Shown here one piece after another: positions 8,542-21,012 of a stretch of 64,000 bases of DNA. The position numbers were made by a program, and so were the translations under genes. This stretch comes from Streptococcus mitis. GTDB taxonomy: Bacteria > Bacillota > Bacilli > Lactobacillales > Streptococcaceae. Position 1 is the first letter of the stretch. Every line of letters begins with the position of its first letter. The notes under the pieces are model-generated. The model was not told the origin of the DNA and made no database searches. It saw only the letters and a program-made list of their open reading frames with translations. The DNA lies in assembly GCF_000722685.1 (NCBI RefSeq), contig NZ_JPFV01000012.1, forward strand, positions 62,001 through 126,000, given 5' to 3'.

Positions 8542-8698
8542 TTAGAAGTGACTTCTTTCCCTGCCCCTTTAGTTATCTCCCAATTTTCTCGTCTACTTGA
8601 TTATATTCCACTTAATACAAGGAAAACAATCTAAAACTAATTGTTACAACCTTCTTGCATCCAATTCGAATACACTATTTAGGGACATTTTACATTAA

Positions 8699-11600
8699 TT
8701 AATCTTTTTTTCTTTTGACTATTCCAATCATTCCTAAGAACATGCCTATAATTCCTACAGATGCAAAAGCAGAACCATCTTCACTTCCTGTTTTAGGTAG
8801 AACTTCTTGACGATTTGCAGGTGCCTGATAAGTTTTATCTTCTAACATAGGCGGAACTACATATGATTTCTCATCATTTTTATCTACGATTTCATTCATA
8901 GTTGTTTCAGAGTCAGTTACATCACTAGTAAATCCTGATTCTTGATGACTTGTAGCTTCTCCACTAGGAACTCCTTCAGAACCAGTCATACCACCAGTAA
9001 ACTCTGGTAAATTATGAATAGCTGCTTCAGAATCAGTCACACCACCAGTAAACTCTGGTAAATTGTGAATAGCTGCTTCAGAATCAGTCACACCACCAGT
9101 AAACTCTGGTAAATTGTGAATAGCTGCTTCAGAATCAGACACACCACCAGTAAACTCTGGTAAATTGTGAATAGCTGCTTCAGAATCAGTCACACCACCA
9201 GTAAACTCTGGAACCTCATGAACATATGATGCGATTTTACCTGATTCTTCTTTCTTAGTTCCGACCAATACAATTTCGTCTTGCGCCACTTCAACAACTT
9301 CACGAAGTTTTATAGTACGGCTTCCATCTGGTGCTACTTCAGTCAAGATACGTTCCTTGCCTGCACGACCTACCTGAGTCACTCGAGTTTCACCTTTTGG
9401 AAGACTTGAATCTTCTTGTTTAACTTTCTTGAAGTTAATTACTTTTTCTACTACTTCAAGACTTGGTTGAGGTTGAACTAATTCCTTATCTCCATCCGTT
9501 GGAACTATGGAATGTTTCACTTCCTCTTTCGGAGTAGCCTGAAGTTGATTAATAGAAGTTAGAGCTGCTTGCAAGGCTTTATCTACTGCATCTTGTGTCT
9601 TGGCTTCTTGGATGGCTGTAAGAGCTTGTTCTGACAACTCAACTAGTTTCTTCTTGGATTCTTTATCGCTACCTAGTTCCTTGCTCTTGTTTTGGATAGC
9701 CTCTGCCAAGCTTGCCATGGCCTTGTCGTAGTTAGGCTCTTCTGGCTGGACTGGTTTCACTTCCTCTTTCGGAGTAGCCTGAAGTTGATTAATAGAAGTT
9801 AGAGCTGCTTGCAAGGCTTTATCTACTGCATCTTGTGTCTTGGCTTCTTGGATAGCTGTAAGAGCTTGTTCTGACAACTCAACTAGTTTCTTCTTGGATT
9901 CTTTATCGCTGCCTAGTTCCTTGCTCTTGTTTCGGATAGCCTCTGACAAGCTTGCCATGGCCTTGTCGTAGTTAGGATCTTCTGGTTGCTCTGATGTCGG
10001 AGTATCTTCTTTTCCATAGTTTTCTTCTTTATCAAGAATAGCTTGCAAGGCTGTGGCTATTTTCAAAATTTCTTGAGCACTGGCTGGACTTGCTGAAAGT
10101 TGTTCAGATAATTTATCTAAGTTTGACTTGAAGGCTTGACGCGCCTCTGGAGTGTTCTTTAAGCTTGTCTGATCAAATTGAGCTAACTCATCCTTCCAGT
10201 TCTTCATAGCTTGAACTAATTCTTCTTTGGTATAAAGAGCGCTATCTTCCCCACGAGTAATGAACTTATCAACTTGAATACCAATATTTCTAGAGGTATC
10301 ATTTCGTTTTGGATCCAATTGCAAGGTTACAGCATGCCAACCTTCTTCGAGTCCAGTCAAACGAACAAGAGTCTGATCACCTTGACGTGTAGTTGCGGTT
10401 CCACTGAAGTACTTCTTACCATTGACATCAGTAGCATTTCCTTGACCATCTTGATACTCAAGTTCTTTACCATCTAGAGTAACCTTGTAGATACCATGTA
10501 CAGGATCAACAAAACCTTTAATTTCAAGACCTGTTCCATAGAAATAGGCTGTTACGCTAGCATTTTTCTTCTGCTCTTCATTCAAACGACCAAATGATGC
10601 CCAAGACTCAGTATTTTGGTATTTACCTGCCGAATTGGTTTCATGATGCCAACCTGGGCTATAATCAAGTTGACTGGCCTGGTCATCATGACTGACTTGG
10701 TCTTTTTGAAGTAAGTCAGCCTTCATTACTCGAACAGTTGCTTCTGAAGCAAATCCAAGCAAGGCATTATCTGATGCGCTTGTCATTTTCACTTTAAAGT
10801 CAAAGATTGAATCAGCTTGCTCCGTAAAGTCAATTGTCGGAATTGTCAAAGTCTTTTCTGTTTCACCATCTTGGAAGGTCAAATCAGCTGTTGTATCCTT
10901 GTAAACCTTACCGTGAACCCCTGTTCCTGGTTCAGTCACGACATGGACTGTTGCAGCTCCTTTGCTACCACCAACACGTTTAATGGTTACAGTGACAGGT
11001 TGGCCTTTTTGAACTTCATAGGTAGTTTCTTTCAACTCAAACATACCTTTACCAGCATTATTTAGCGTGTAGATACCTTCAGTTGCAATAGCTTTGCCAG
11101 TTTTGTTGACGAGTTTGATGGTATGTTCACCTGGAGCCAAGTCATCTGTTTCATAAACCATCTGGCTACGTTTACGAGCTGCATTATTAGTTTGTACGTC
11201 TGCAACCTTTTGACCATCCACGTAAACTGACATTTCACCGTGGTTTGGATCCACTGTAGATACGACATAAGCCTTAGTTCCATTGAAGCGGTAGGTTACG
11301 CTAGCATCCTTTTTATTGGTCCACATGGATGTACCACGGATACCTTCAGATTCGTCATACCAGGTTGTATTAGCTTTATCAGCTGTTGTATTTGAATGGT
11401 AATCCAAGCCTAGAGGATAGCCATCTGTTTTTTCGATACTACTTGGTGTCTTATAAACAGAGAAGTTTGTCAAAATAGGAGTTGCTTGTGAATTCGTGAT
11501 AGTCACACGAATCTTTTGGGCTTCTACAGGTTGACCTTGGACAAGACGACGATAACCAACAGTCGAACCTTCTCCATATGGAACCCAGCGACCATTGAGC

Positions 11601-14600
11601 TCAACTTCAACCTTAAATCCTGAGATACGTTGACCTTTAGCGATATCTTCTTTGAGTTCGACTACATCAAAGCGTCTCTTTTGACCAAGATCGACAGTGA
11701 ATTCACCTGTCTTCGCATCATTTGACAATGCCCAACTAGTATCATCCTTACCATCGGTTAGGTTGCTTGCTTGGTACAAGCGATTCTTACGGGTAGAGCT
11801 TGCCGTTACAGTTGCCCCCTTGGCGAAGTCAGTTGCATACATTTGGTCCAAGGTTGCTCGGAATTCTTTCAAGCGAGCCACGTCTGCATCTGCGAATTTA
11901 CCTTCTTTATTTGGTGGAATATTGAGGAGAAGTGGCGTTCCACGACCAACAGATTTGAAGTAGATATCCATCAAATCTTTGATTGATTTTGGCTGTTGAT
12001 TATCATGGTAGAACCAACCTGAACGGATAGAAACGTCTGCTTCACCGACAGAGTACATATCTCCTTCTGGATCTCCATGGTTGAGATATTCATTCTTCAC
12101 ATCGTCAGTGATCTTAGCTTTCTTAACCTTATGCCAAACTGGATCTCCAGCGATACCACGTTCATTACCGATCCAACGGACGCTTGTTGGTTGAGCAGAG
12201 AAGATAGCGATATCTCCTTCAGCTTTCTTGATGTACTTGAACCACTCGTCAAAGGTGTAGGTTACTTTTTGAGCTCCGCTACCACGCGCACCATCCATCC
12301 ACACTTCGATAAATTTACCCTTATTTCCGTATTTAGGATTGCCAAGGATTTCCTTGAGTTGGTTGAGATAGTATTCGTTATACTCTTTTTCAGTTGAAAC
12401 ATGATATTTAGGGTTATTTGCATCCCATGGTGACAGGTAAACACCCATATTCATGTCATACTTGGTCGCTGATTTAGAGATTTCTTCGAGAAGGTCTCCC
12501 TTACCGTCTTTCCAAGGACTTGCCGCTACGGTATGTTTTGTATATTGAGAAGGATAGATTACAAATCCATCATGGTGTTTTACAACCATGATTGTTCGCT
12601 TGAATCCTGCATCCTTCAAAGTCTTAATCCACTGGTCTGTATCAAGATTAGTTGGGTTAAAGTTTTGAGGATTTTCTCTACCGTTCCCCCATTCAGAGTT
12701 AGTGTAGGTATTCATACCATAGTGGATGAAGGCAGCCAATTCTTCCTTGTGGTAGTCCAATTGAGCCTTACTTGGCAGTGGTCCATAGTTTCCAATTTCT
12801 GTTTCTTCGTCTTTTGAATCCACTACTGGAGTTGCAGGAGTTACTGGTTTTGGATCTTCTATTTTTTCGTATTCAAAAATAACTTGGTTCACTCCTTTAT
12901 GTTGGATTGTTGCTTCTTGGCTTGCATTGACTGCACGGTAGCCTGCAATTTCTTTGGCTTGGAATCTATGAACAAAGGAAACTTCGTATTCTTTACCATC
13001 GTTATTGTCAACAGTTGCAGGCGATAATTCTTGATCTGTGCCTTTCAAGCGGTAACGAAGGTCGAAGGAACCTTTATTGACTTTATAAACAACCTTAATG
13101 ACACGAGTTCCTGCAGGAGCCTTGCTCACAACGCTATAATCATCTCCCCAAGAATCTTTCAGTTGCTTGTTGACAGCTTTGCCGTCAATCGATACAATCT
13201 CATATTTTTCTTTATTCTTCTTGTAGAAGTCAGTTTTCTCAATTTCTGTTTTATAGTTATAATCAAACTGAGTTCCAACTTCCGTTTTTTCAACAAAAGT
13301 ATCGTTTTCTTTGACTGGATTATCTTTTTGGTCTAGATGTTCTACAACAACTCGTCCATAGTCAACACCTTCAAGAAGCGTTGCAATACCATTTTGATCG
13401 AAAGAGTATTTATTTTTGCCAATAACAGCTGTCTTATTTCTAATCATTTCTCCTTCTGGAGTAAAGTAGTAACGATTACCATTATCTCCTTGGTACCAGC
13501 CTTTGACTCCATATTTATCAATGATTTCTTTGACCCATGCTAATTGTTCAGGCGATAGGACAAGTCCTCCTCCAAAGCGATCTTTTTCAGCGATATTCAT
13601 ATTATCAACAGTTCCATGTTGGTGAATTCCAATAACTTTACCATCACCATTAATAATTCCACCACCAGAAAGACCAGAAACAGAAGTCAGGCGATAAGTG
13701 ATGCCAACCGCTCCTTTATTATCAAGCTTTTCAGTACCCTTAACGACACCATCAGCCTTATACAATTGACCAGGTACGATTGGTTCCTTCAATTCTGGAG
13801 ATGTTGAATCTGTAGGATAGCCAATTGTGCTAACAGGTTCTCCAGCTTTGTATTCTCGATGTTCTGCTAAAGGAGTAAAGGTAGCTGCCTTATTTGGACT
13901 TGCAATCGAAAGTGGAACTGGTGCTACTACTAAAGCTAGATCATTCTTAATTCCTTCACCAAACTTTTCTTTATTCCAAAAATGAATGTCCTTTTCCTTG
14001 AACAAAACCGTATTTCCTGAAGTTGGCAAAGAATTGTTCTTAGCAGTATTTGAACCTACATTGTAATAAAACTTAGTAGTATCACCGCCACGAATAGAAC
14101 CTGCATTGGTATCTGCATCCTTGACTAAGAAATTATGAGCCACTGTCAACATAATATTTGGAGCTACAAAGATTCCAGATCCAGAATTGAGATAACGTTG
14201 GCTACCTCCACCTGCTAAAGGTGAACTGAAAATTGTATAAACCATAGCAGCTGAGGTAGCTGGCTGGCCTTCATAAGTGATACGTTTAAGGTCTTGGCCA
14301 CCATTGATAACGGCTCTATTTTCTTTTTCGCCTTCAGTTGAAGCTACTTCCGTAGGTTTCAAGATGCTCTTAGTCTCTACCTGTGGACTTTCTTGTTCTG
14401 ATACAATAGCTGCAGTATCCACTTTTTTCACTGGAGTATCAGGATAGGCACGATCAGGGATTTCTTCAGGGAGTACATCACCAGCCACTGCAGCAGTTTT
14501 AGCTTCCTCTGTTGCTTTCTCGGCAGTAGGCTCTGTTTTTTCAGTTACTTCTTCTTTAACTGCTTCTTCTTTTTCATGTTTTACATCTGCCACTTCTTTT

Positions 14601-14758
14601 GATTGACCGTCAACTTCAAGTTTTGGTTCTGTCACAAGTTCACTAGCCGCAACATTCCCAGATGCAAAAAAAGTAAGACCGACTGCTACAGAAGCAACAC
14701 CAACAGTCAGTTTACGAATACTAAAGATTCGACCTTTTTCTAAAAAATATTGTTTCAT
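8699..14758 (-). CDS. LPXTG-anchored trypsin-like protease / GH29 alpha-L-fucosidase fusion
   Basis: A 2019-residue cell-wall enzyme. In order: YSIRK-type signal (FSIRKLTVGVASVAVG, about 12-30); acidic linker; trypsin/V8-like serine protease (about 150-410) with His in LTVAHN (208), Asp in KNDLAL (273) and Ser in GLSGGG (364); a glucan-binding-like repeat (WYQGDNGNRYYF, about 420-460); two MucBP-like segments (460-635); a GH29 fucosidase (about 655-975) with the likely nucleophile Asp822 in WMDGARG; a discoidin-like module (980-1105) and further beta modules including a Calx-beta-like one (1240-1350); two 80-residue helical repeats (1595-1755); a G5-like domain (1770-1835); five 17-residue PEFTGG repeats; and LPKTG at about 1988 with membrane anchor. 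ATG 14758 follows AGGAG; TTG 14761 is rejected. It should cleave fucose from host glycans at the surface. The role of the protease domain is unknown. Confidence 0.9.
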   Translation of the reverse strand: MKQYFLEKGRIFSIRKLTVGVASVAVGLTFFASGNVAASELVTEPKLEVDGQSKEVADVKHEKEEAVKEEVTEKTEPTAEKATEEAKTAAVAGDVLPEEIPDRAYPDTPVKKVDTAAIVSEQESPQVETKSILKPTEVASTEGEKENRAVINGGQDLKRITYEGQPATSAAMVYTIFSSPLAGGGSQRYLNSGSGIFVAPNIMLTVAHNFLVKDADTNAGSIRGGDTTKFYYNVGSNTAKNNSLPTSGNTVLFKEKDIHFWNKEKFGEGIKNDLALVVAPVPLSIASPNKAATFTPLAEHREYKAGEPVSTIGYPTDSTSPELKEPIVPGQLYKADGVVKGTEKLDNKGAVGITYRLTSVSGLSGGGIINGDGKVIGIHQHGTVDNMNIAEKDRFGGGLVLSPEQLAWVKEIIDKYGVKGWYQGDNGNRYYFTPEGEMIRNKTAVIGKNKYSFDQNGIATLLEGVDYGRVVVEHLDQKDNPVKENDTFVEKTEVGTQFDYNYKTEIEKTDFYKKNKEKYEIVSIDGKAVNKQLKDSWGDDYSVVSKAPAGTRVIKVVYKVNKGSFDLRYRLKGTDQELSPATVDNNDGKEYEVSFVHRFQAKEIAGYRAVNASQEATIQHKGVNQVIFEYEKIEDPKPVTPATPVVDSKDEETEIGNYGPLPSKAQLDYHKEELAAFIHYGMNTYTNSEWGNGRENPQNFNPTNLDTDQWIKTLKDAGFKRTIMVVKHHDGFVIYPSQYTKHTVAASPWKDGKGDLLEEISKSATKYDMNMGVYLSPWDANNPKYHVSTEKEYNEYYLNQLKEILGNPKYGNKGKFIEVWMDGARGSGAQKVTYTFDEWFKYIKKAEGDIAIFSAQPTSVRWIGNERGIAGDPVWHKVKKAKITDDVKNEYLNHGDPEGDMYSVGEADVSIRSGWFYHDNQQPKSIKDLMDIYFKSVGRGTPLLLNIPPNKEGKFADADVARLKEFRATLDQMYATDFAKGATVTASSTRKNRLYQASNLTDGKDDTSWALSNDAKTGEFTVDLGQKRRFDVVELKEDIAKGQRISGFKVEVELNGRWVPYGEGSTVGYRRLVQGQPVEAQKIRVTITNSQATPILTNFSVYKTPSSIEKTDGYPLGLDYHSNTTADKANTTWYDESEGIRGTSMWTNKKDASVTYRFNGTKAYVVSTVDPNHGEMSVYVDGQKVADVQTNNAARKRSQMVYETDDLAPGEHTIKLVNKTGKAIATEGIYTLNNAGKGMFELKETTYEVQKGQPVTVTIKRVGGSKGAATVHVVTEPGTGVHGKVYKDTTADLTFQDGETEKTLTIPTIDFTEQADSIFDFKVKMTSASDNALLGFASEATVRVMKADLLQKDQVSHDDQASQLDYSPGWHHETNSAGKYQNTESWASFGRLNEEQKKNASVTAYFYGTGLEIKGFVDPVHGIYKVTLDGKELEYQDGQGNATDVNGKKYFSGTATTRQGDQTLVRLTGLEEGWHAVTLQLDPKRNDTSRNIGIQVDKFITRGEDSALYTKEELVQAMKNWKDELAQFDQTSLKNTPEARQAFKSNLDKLSEQLSASPASAQEILKIATALQAILDKEENYGKEDTPTSEQPEDPNYDKAMASLSEAIRNKSKELGSDKESKKKLVELSEQALTAIQEAKTQDAVDKALQAALTSINQLQATPKEEVKPVQPEEPNYDKAMASLAEAIQNKSKELGSDKESKKKLVELSEQALTAIQEAKTQDAVDKALQAALTSINQLQATPKEEVKHSIVPTDGDKELVQPQPSLEVVEKVINFKKVKQEDSSLPKGETRVTQVGRAGKERILTEVAPDGSRTIKLREVVEVAQDEIVLVGTKKEESGKIASYVHEVPEFTGGVTDSEAAIHNLPEFTGGVSDSEAAIHNLPEFTGGVTDSEAAIHNLPEFTGGVTDSEAAIHNLPEFTGGMTGSEGVPSGEATSHQESGFTSDVTDSETTMNEIVDKNDEKSYVVPPMLEDKTYQAPANRQEVLPKTGSEDGSAFASVGIIGMFLGMIGIVKRKKD
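8994..9235. repeat. 51-bp tandem repeats encoding PEFTGG units
   Basis: CCAGTAAACTCTGG recurs at 8994, 9045, 9096, 9147 and 9198, an exact 51-bp period. On the minus strand each unit encodes a 17-residue block around LPEFTGGVTDSEAAI. The copies are nearly identical, so the array can vary in length by slippage or recombination. Confidence 0.95.
9515..9990. repeat. Two near-identical 240-bp tandem units within the fucosidase gene
   Basis: The sequence from about 9515 recurs 240 bp later with only a few differences. It encodes two 80-residue helical repeats that start PNYDKAMASL and contain KSKELGSDKESKKKLVELSE. Such units resemble extended or ligand-binding helical repeats of streptococcal surface proteins. 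Their similarity implies recent duplication. Confidence 0.9.
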
Positions 14759-14889
14759 CAAATACTCCTAATCTTCTAGAGCAGTCAGCTACTGCCCGAG
14801 CCCAGCTTTAACTGGTGACATTGTTATTTTTATGTACTATTCAAAAACCCCTTCCAATAAATTCTTTATTTAGACCATTACAAGCACCG

Positions 14890-14903
14890 AGAAATCGCTT
14901 ACA
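14890..14903 (-). promoter_or_regulatory. Candidate cre (CcpA) site in the fucosidase gene leader
   Basis: Minus-strand TGTAAGCGATTTCT resembles the catabolite-responsive element TGWAANCGNTNWCA. It lies downstream of the proposed -10 box, where bound CcpA would act as a roadblock. Sugar repression of host-glycan enzymes is common in streptococci; this site is inferred. Confidence 0.45.
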
Positions 14904-14950
14904 TTCTCTTGGATAAAATAATGCTTCCATTAGCCGTTTTTGTTATAATA

Positions 14951-14978
14951 AGTATACTATATTGTAATAAAAAAACAA
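14951..14978 (-). promoter_or_regulatory. Promoter for the fucosidase gene
   Basis: Minus-strand TTGTTT (14973-14978) and TATACT (14951-14956) are 16 bp apart. This gives a leader of about 190 nt containing the cre-like site. No other gene is visible between 14759 and 15066. Confidence 0.45.
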
Positions 14979-15066
14979 AGTTTTTTATTATTTTTACTAC
15001 TTTTTTACTTCATGTTTTTATGACAATATGTGACTAAGGACAGATGAGTATAAAGTTCCATTAATA

Positions 15067-15160
15067 TAAAAAGAGGTAGGATGTGTACCTAAAAGATTAG
15101 ACAGAAAAAATCTAACCTTTAAAAGTCGGTACCTAATTTTATTTCCATTACCTCTTTTTA
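15067..15160. repeat. 94-bp inverted-repeat element (MITE-like or IS remnant) and terminator
   Basis: TAAAAAGAGGTA (15067-15078) and TACCTCTTTTTA (15149-15160) are perfect 12-bp inverted repeats. Inside is a second hairpin, AAAGATTAGA/TCTAACCTTT, flanked by GTACC and GGTAC. The inner hairpin resembles the end of IS3-type elements, so it may be an insertion-sequence remnant or a miniature element. It sits just after the sialidase stop codon and could also terminate that transcript, since a T5 run follows on the minus strand. Confidence 0.6.
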
Positions 15161-15191
15161 TTTTTTAAAATTTAAGTTCTCAACTTCTCTA

Positions 15192-18527
<3,336 letters not shown>

Positions 18528-18549
18528 TTACCTCTCATTTTCTAATTCG

Positions 18550-18563
18550 GTAAAGCGCTTTCT
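18550..18563. promoter_or_regulatory. Candidate cre (CcpA) site upstream of nanA
   Basis: GTAAAGCGCTTTCT contains the palindrome AAAGCGCTTT and fits the catabolite-responsive element well. It lies 26-39 bp before the nanA start codon, suitable for repression by CcpA when preferred sugars are present. Confidence 0.55.
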
Positions 18564-18911
18564 TTTTGACTTAAAATTTTTAGCCACTAGGACTAGACAA
18601 TTCCAAAAGAAACTAAACTATTTAATGGGAATCTCCATTATTTTTAATTTGAACAACCTTGCATAGCGTACAGTTCAACTTTGCAATACGCCATGAAAAA
18701 TATTTTACTCCTTTCATATTTTATCTTAACCTTATTATATAATAAATATTTTCAGTTTTAGACTTTACAATAGACAATAGATTCTACTTTCAAAAATAGT
18801 TACAAGTTCTAAATTATTTGAAACTAGTTTCAATCATAATCCAATCAAAACAGAGTATGAATGACAACATCCAATACGAGTATAAGATCTAATAAACATT
18901 TTTTATAATAA
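18564..18911. other. AT-rich intergenic region upstream of nanA
   Basis: This stretch is strongly AT-rich. A TATAAT occurs on the minus strand near 18735-18745, but no convincing -35 box is paired with it. A 16-codon minus-strand reading frame (18644-18694) has a GGAG too far upstream to be persuasive. No other gene is visible. Confidence 0.5.
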
Positions 18912-19013
18912 TACTCTTCGAAAATCTCTTCAAACCACGTCAGCGTCGCCTTACCGCACTCAAGTACAGCTTGCAACTAGCTTCCTAGTTTGCTTTTTGA
19001 TTTTGATTGAGTA
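18912..19013. repeat. RUP-like interspersed repeat, copy 2
   Basis: The 102-bp element runs from TACTCTTCGAAAATCTC to GATTTTGATTGAGTA and has the same length and orientation as the copy at 8440-8541, differing by scattered substitutions. The copies are direct repeats around the 10.4-kb surface-enzyme block. Confidence 0.7.
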
Positions 19014-19015
19014 TA

Positions 19016-19065
19016 AAACGCATAATATCAAGTTTTTCAACACCTGATATTATGCGTTTTTTGAT
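19016..19065. terminator. Terminator after pta
   Basis: AAAACGCATAATATCA and TGATATTATGCGTTTT form a long stem of about 15 bp. T-rich sequence follows on both strands. It lies just beyond the pta stop codon. Confidence 0.75.
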
Positions 19066-19097
19066 TATAAATACGGATTATTTAGTATAACTTCTCT

Positions 19098-20072
19098 TTA
19101 TTGATGAACTGCTTGAGCTGCTGTGATAAGAGTCAACTTGTAGACATCATCAGCATTACATCCACGAGAAAGGTCGTTAACCGGCTTGTTCAAACCTTGC
19201 AAAACAGGTCCAACAGCCGCAAAACCACCAAGACGTTCTGCCATCTTGTAACCAATATTTCCTGCCTCGATACCTGGGAAGATGAAGACATTTGCTTGAC
19301 CAGCTACCGTACTTCCAGGAGCTTTCAGAGCTGCAGTTTCTGGAACAAAGGCCGCATCAAATTGCAACTCACCATCGATTTCAAGGTCAGGGCGCAAGTC
19401 GTGAGCAATTTTAGTTGCTTCAACAACCTTATCAACGCTTTCTCCAAACCCTGAACCTTTAGTAGAATAGCTTAGCATAGCAATTTTAGGCTCGATGCCA
19501 AACATCTTAGCTGTGATGGCTGAGTTAATCGCAATTTCAGCCAAGGCTTCTGCATCTGGATTAATATTGATAGCACAGTCTCCAAATAGGTAACGTTCAG
19601 TACCACGAACCATGAGGAAGGCACCTGAAGTACGAGTTACATTTGGACGAGTTTTGATGATTTGAAGGGCTGGACGTACTGTTGAAGCTGTTGAGTGAAT
19701 CGCACCTGATACCATTCCATCAACCAAGCCCAAGTAAACCAACATAACACCAAAATAGTTGACATCTTCAATCAAAACCTTGCGTGCATCTTCTTCAGAC
19801 ATTTTGCCCTTGCGACGCTCTACTAAAGCAGCAACCATTTCTTCAAATTTATCGTAGTGTTGAGGGTCGATGACTTCATAACCATCTTCGATACCTTCGA
19901 TTTCAAGATAAATTTTAATTTTTTCAGGATTTCCAAGCAAAACAGGAATCACTTCTGTTTCTTTTACCAAACGTTTAGTTGCTTGGAGAATACGAGGCTC
20001 TTCCCCTTCAGGGAGAACGATACGAGCATTTTTACCAACCAGGTTGGCTTTGAGACTTTCAAAAACTTCCAT
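19098..20072 (-). CDS. pta: Phosphate acetyltransferase
   Basis: Pta interconverts acetyl-CoA and acetyl phosphate; with acetate kinase it makes ATP and controls the acetyl-phosphate pool. The 324-residue protein is the short Firmicute form, without the N-terminal regulatory domain of enterobacterial Pta. Family motifs include ARIVLPEGEEPRIL, VDGMVSGAIHSTASTVRPALQ and VFIFPGIEAGNIGYK. ATG 20072 has a strong AAAGGAG site. It lies 43 bp after the pseudouridine synthase gene on the same strand and may be the last gene of the relQ-nadK-synthase operon. Confidence 0.96.
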   Translation of the reverse strand: MEVFESLKANLVGKNARIVLPEGEEPRILQATKRLVKETEVIPVLLGNPEKIKIYLEIEGIEDGYEVIDPQHYDKFEEMVAALVERRKGKMSEEDARKVLIEDVNYFGVMLVYLGLVDGMVSGAIHSTASTVRPALQIIKTRPNVTRTSGAFLMVRGTERYLFGDCAININPDAEALAEIAINSAITAKMFGIEPKIAMLSYSTKGSGFGESVDKVVEATKIAHDLRPDLEIDGELQFDAAFVPETAALKAPGSTVAGQANVFIFPGIEAGNIGYKMAERLGGFAAVGPVLQGLNKPVNDLSRGCNADDVYKLTLITAAQAVHQ

Positions 20073-20115
20073 GAGTTTTCTCCTTTAAGATAATAATTAT
20101 ACTCTGAAACAGTTT

Positions 20116-21012
20116 TTATAGAGTATTAGTTGATAACTGGGTAATAAGGTTGCTGAAATCATCCGGCAAGGGACTTTCTAACTGCAAGTCTTGCTCTAAA
20201 AATGGATGATAAAAGGATAGGTAATGGCAATGCAGAGCCTGACGTTGAATACCATCGTCCAGACTACCGCCATACAAATCGTCTCCCAACAAAGGAAAAC
20301 CAATATGAGAAAAATGGACTCTGATTTGGTGAGTACGTCCAGTATGCAGGCGAATATCTACCAAGTGAATATTCCCATAAGAAGCTACAATCTTATATGA
20401 TGTATGGGCATACTTTCCGCCTTTAGCCACTCGTCTGGTAATAATGGAGTCTTCATCACGCGCAATAGGAGCAATAATCTCACCCTCTGGCTCCAAGTGT
20501 CCATCACCTTTAACCAAAGCAAAATAACGTTTTTCAATGGACTTTTTCTGCAACTGCTTATCTAATCGTGCATGAGCATAGCCATGCTTAGCAAAGAGCA
20601 TCAAGCCAGAAGTATCTCTATCAAGCCTGGTCACAATGTGAACCTGCTGATTTTCATAGTTTTGCTTGACGTAGTAACCCTTGATAAAATTGGCAATGGT
20701 ATTGGAGTGATTGACACTAGGAATAGACGCCACTCCATAGGGTTTATTCAAAACTAGAAAATGGTCATCCTCATAGAGAATATCCAGTGGGCGCTCGATA
20801 GCTTCTAGAGTTTCAAAGCCCTCCTCAGCAGGAATATCGATGATAACACGGTCTCCAACATCCAATAGATAAGTTGCATTTTGCGGTTGGTCATTGACCA
20901 GAATAGCTCCGCCTCGAAACTTAATCTTGGCCAGCAGTCCTTTAGAAACCTCATGCTTTTTCAAAAAGGTCTTAACCTTGACATGCTCATCTGCGATAAA
21001 TTCAAACCTCAT
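20116..21012 (-). CDS. RluA-family RNA pseudouridine synthase
   Basis: A 298-residue pseudouridine synthase with an S4-like N-terminal segment ([25 protein letters not shown]) and the catalytic aspartate motif [12 protein letters not shown], followed by GRTHQIRVH. It isomerises uridines in rRNA or tRNA; which positions cannot be told from sequence. Its ATG overlaps the nadK stop codon as ATGA, so translation is probably coupled. The position between nadK and pta matches the pneumococcal order. Confidence 0.92.
   Translation of the reverse strand: MRFEFIADEHVKVKTFLKKHEVSKGLLAKIKFRGGAILVNDQPQNATYLLDVGDRVIIDIPAEEGFETLEAIERPLDILYEDDHFLVLNKPYGVASIPSVNHSNTIANFIKGYYVKQNYENQQVHIVTRLDRDTSGLMLFAKHGYAHARLDKQLQKKSIEKRYFALVKGDGHLEPEGEIIAPIARDEDSIITRRVAKGGKYAHTSYKIVASYGNIHLVDIRLHTGRTHQIRVHFSHIGFPLLGDDLYGGSLDDGIQRQALHCHYLSFYHPFLEQDLQLESPLPDDFSNLITQLSTNTL

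Noticed and set aside
8994..9235. Regular 51-bp repeats resembling a CRISPR-like array
   Set aside because: The repeats are contiguous, in frame and encode PEFTGG peptide units inside an LPXTG protein; there are no spacers and no cas genes.
10274..13807. Plus-strand reading frames opposite the fucosidase gene
   Set aside because: They are short, lack ribosome-binding sites and family similarity, and are shadows of the long minus-strand gene.
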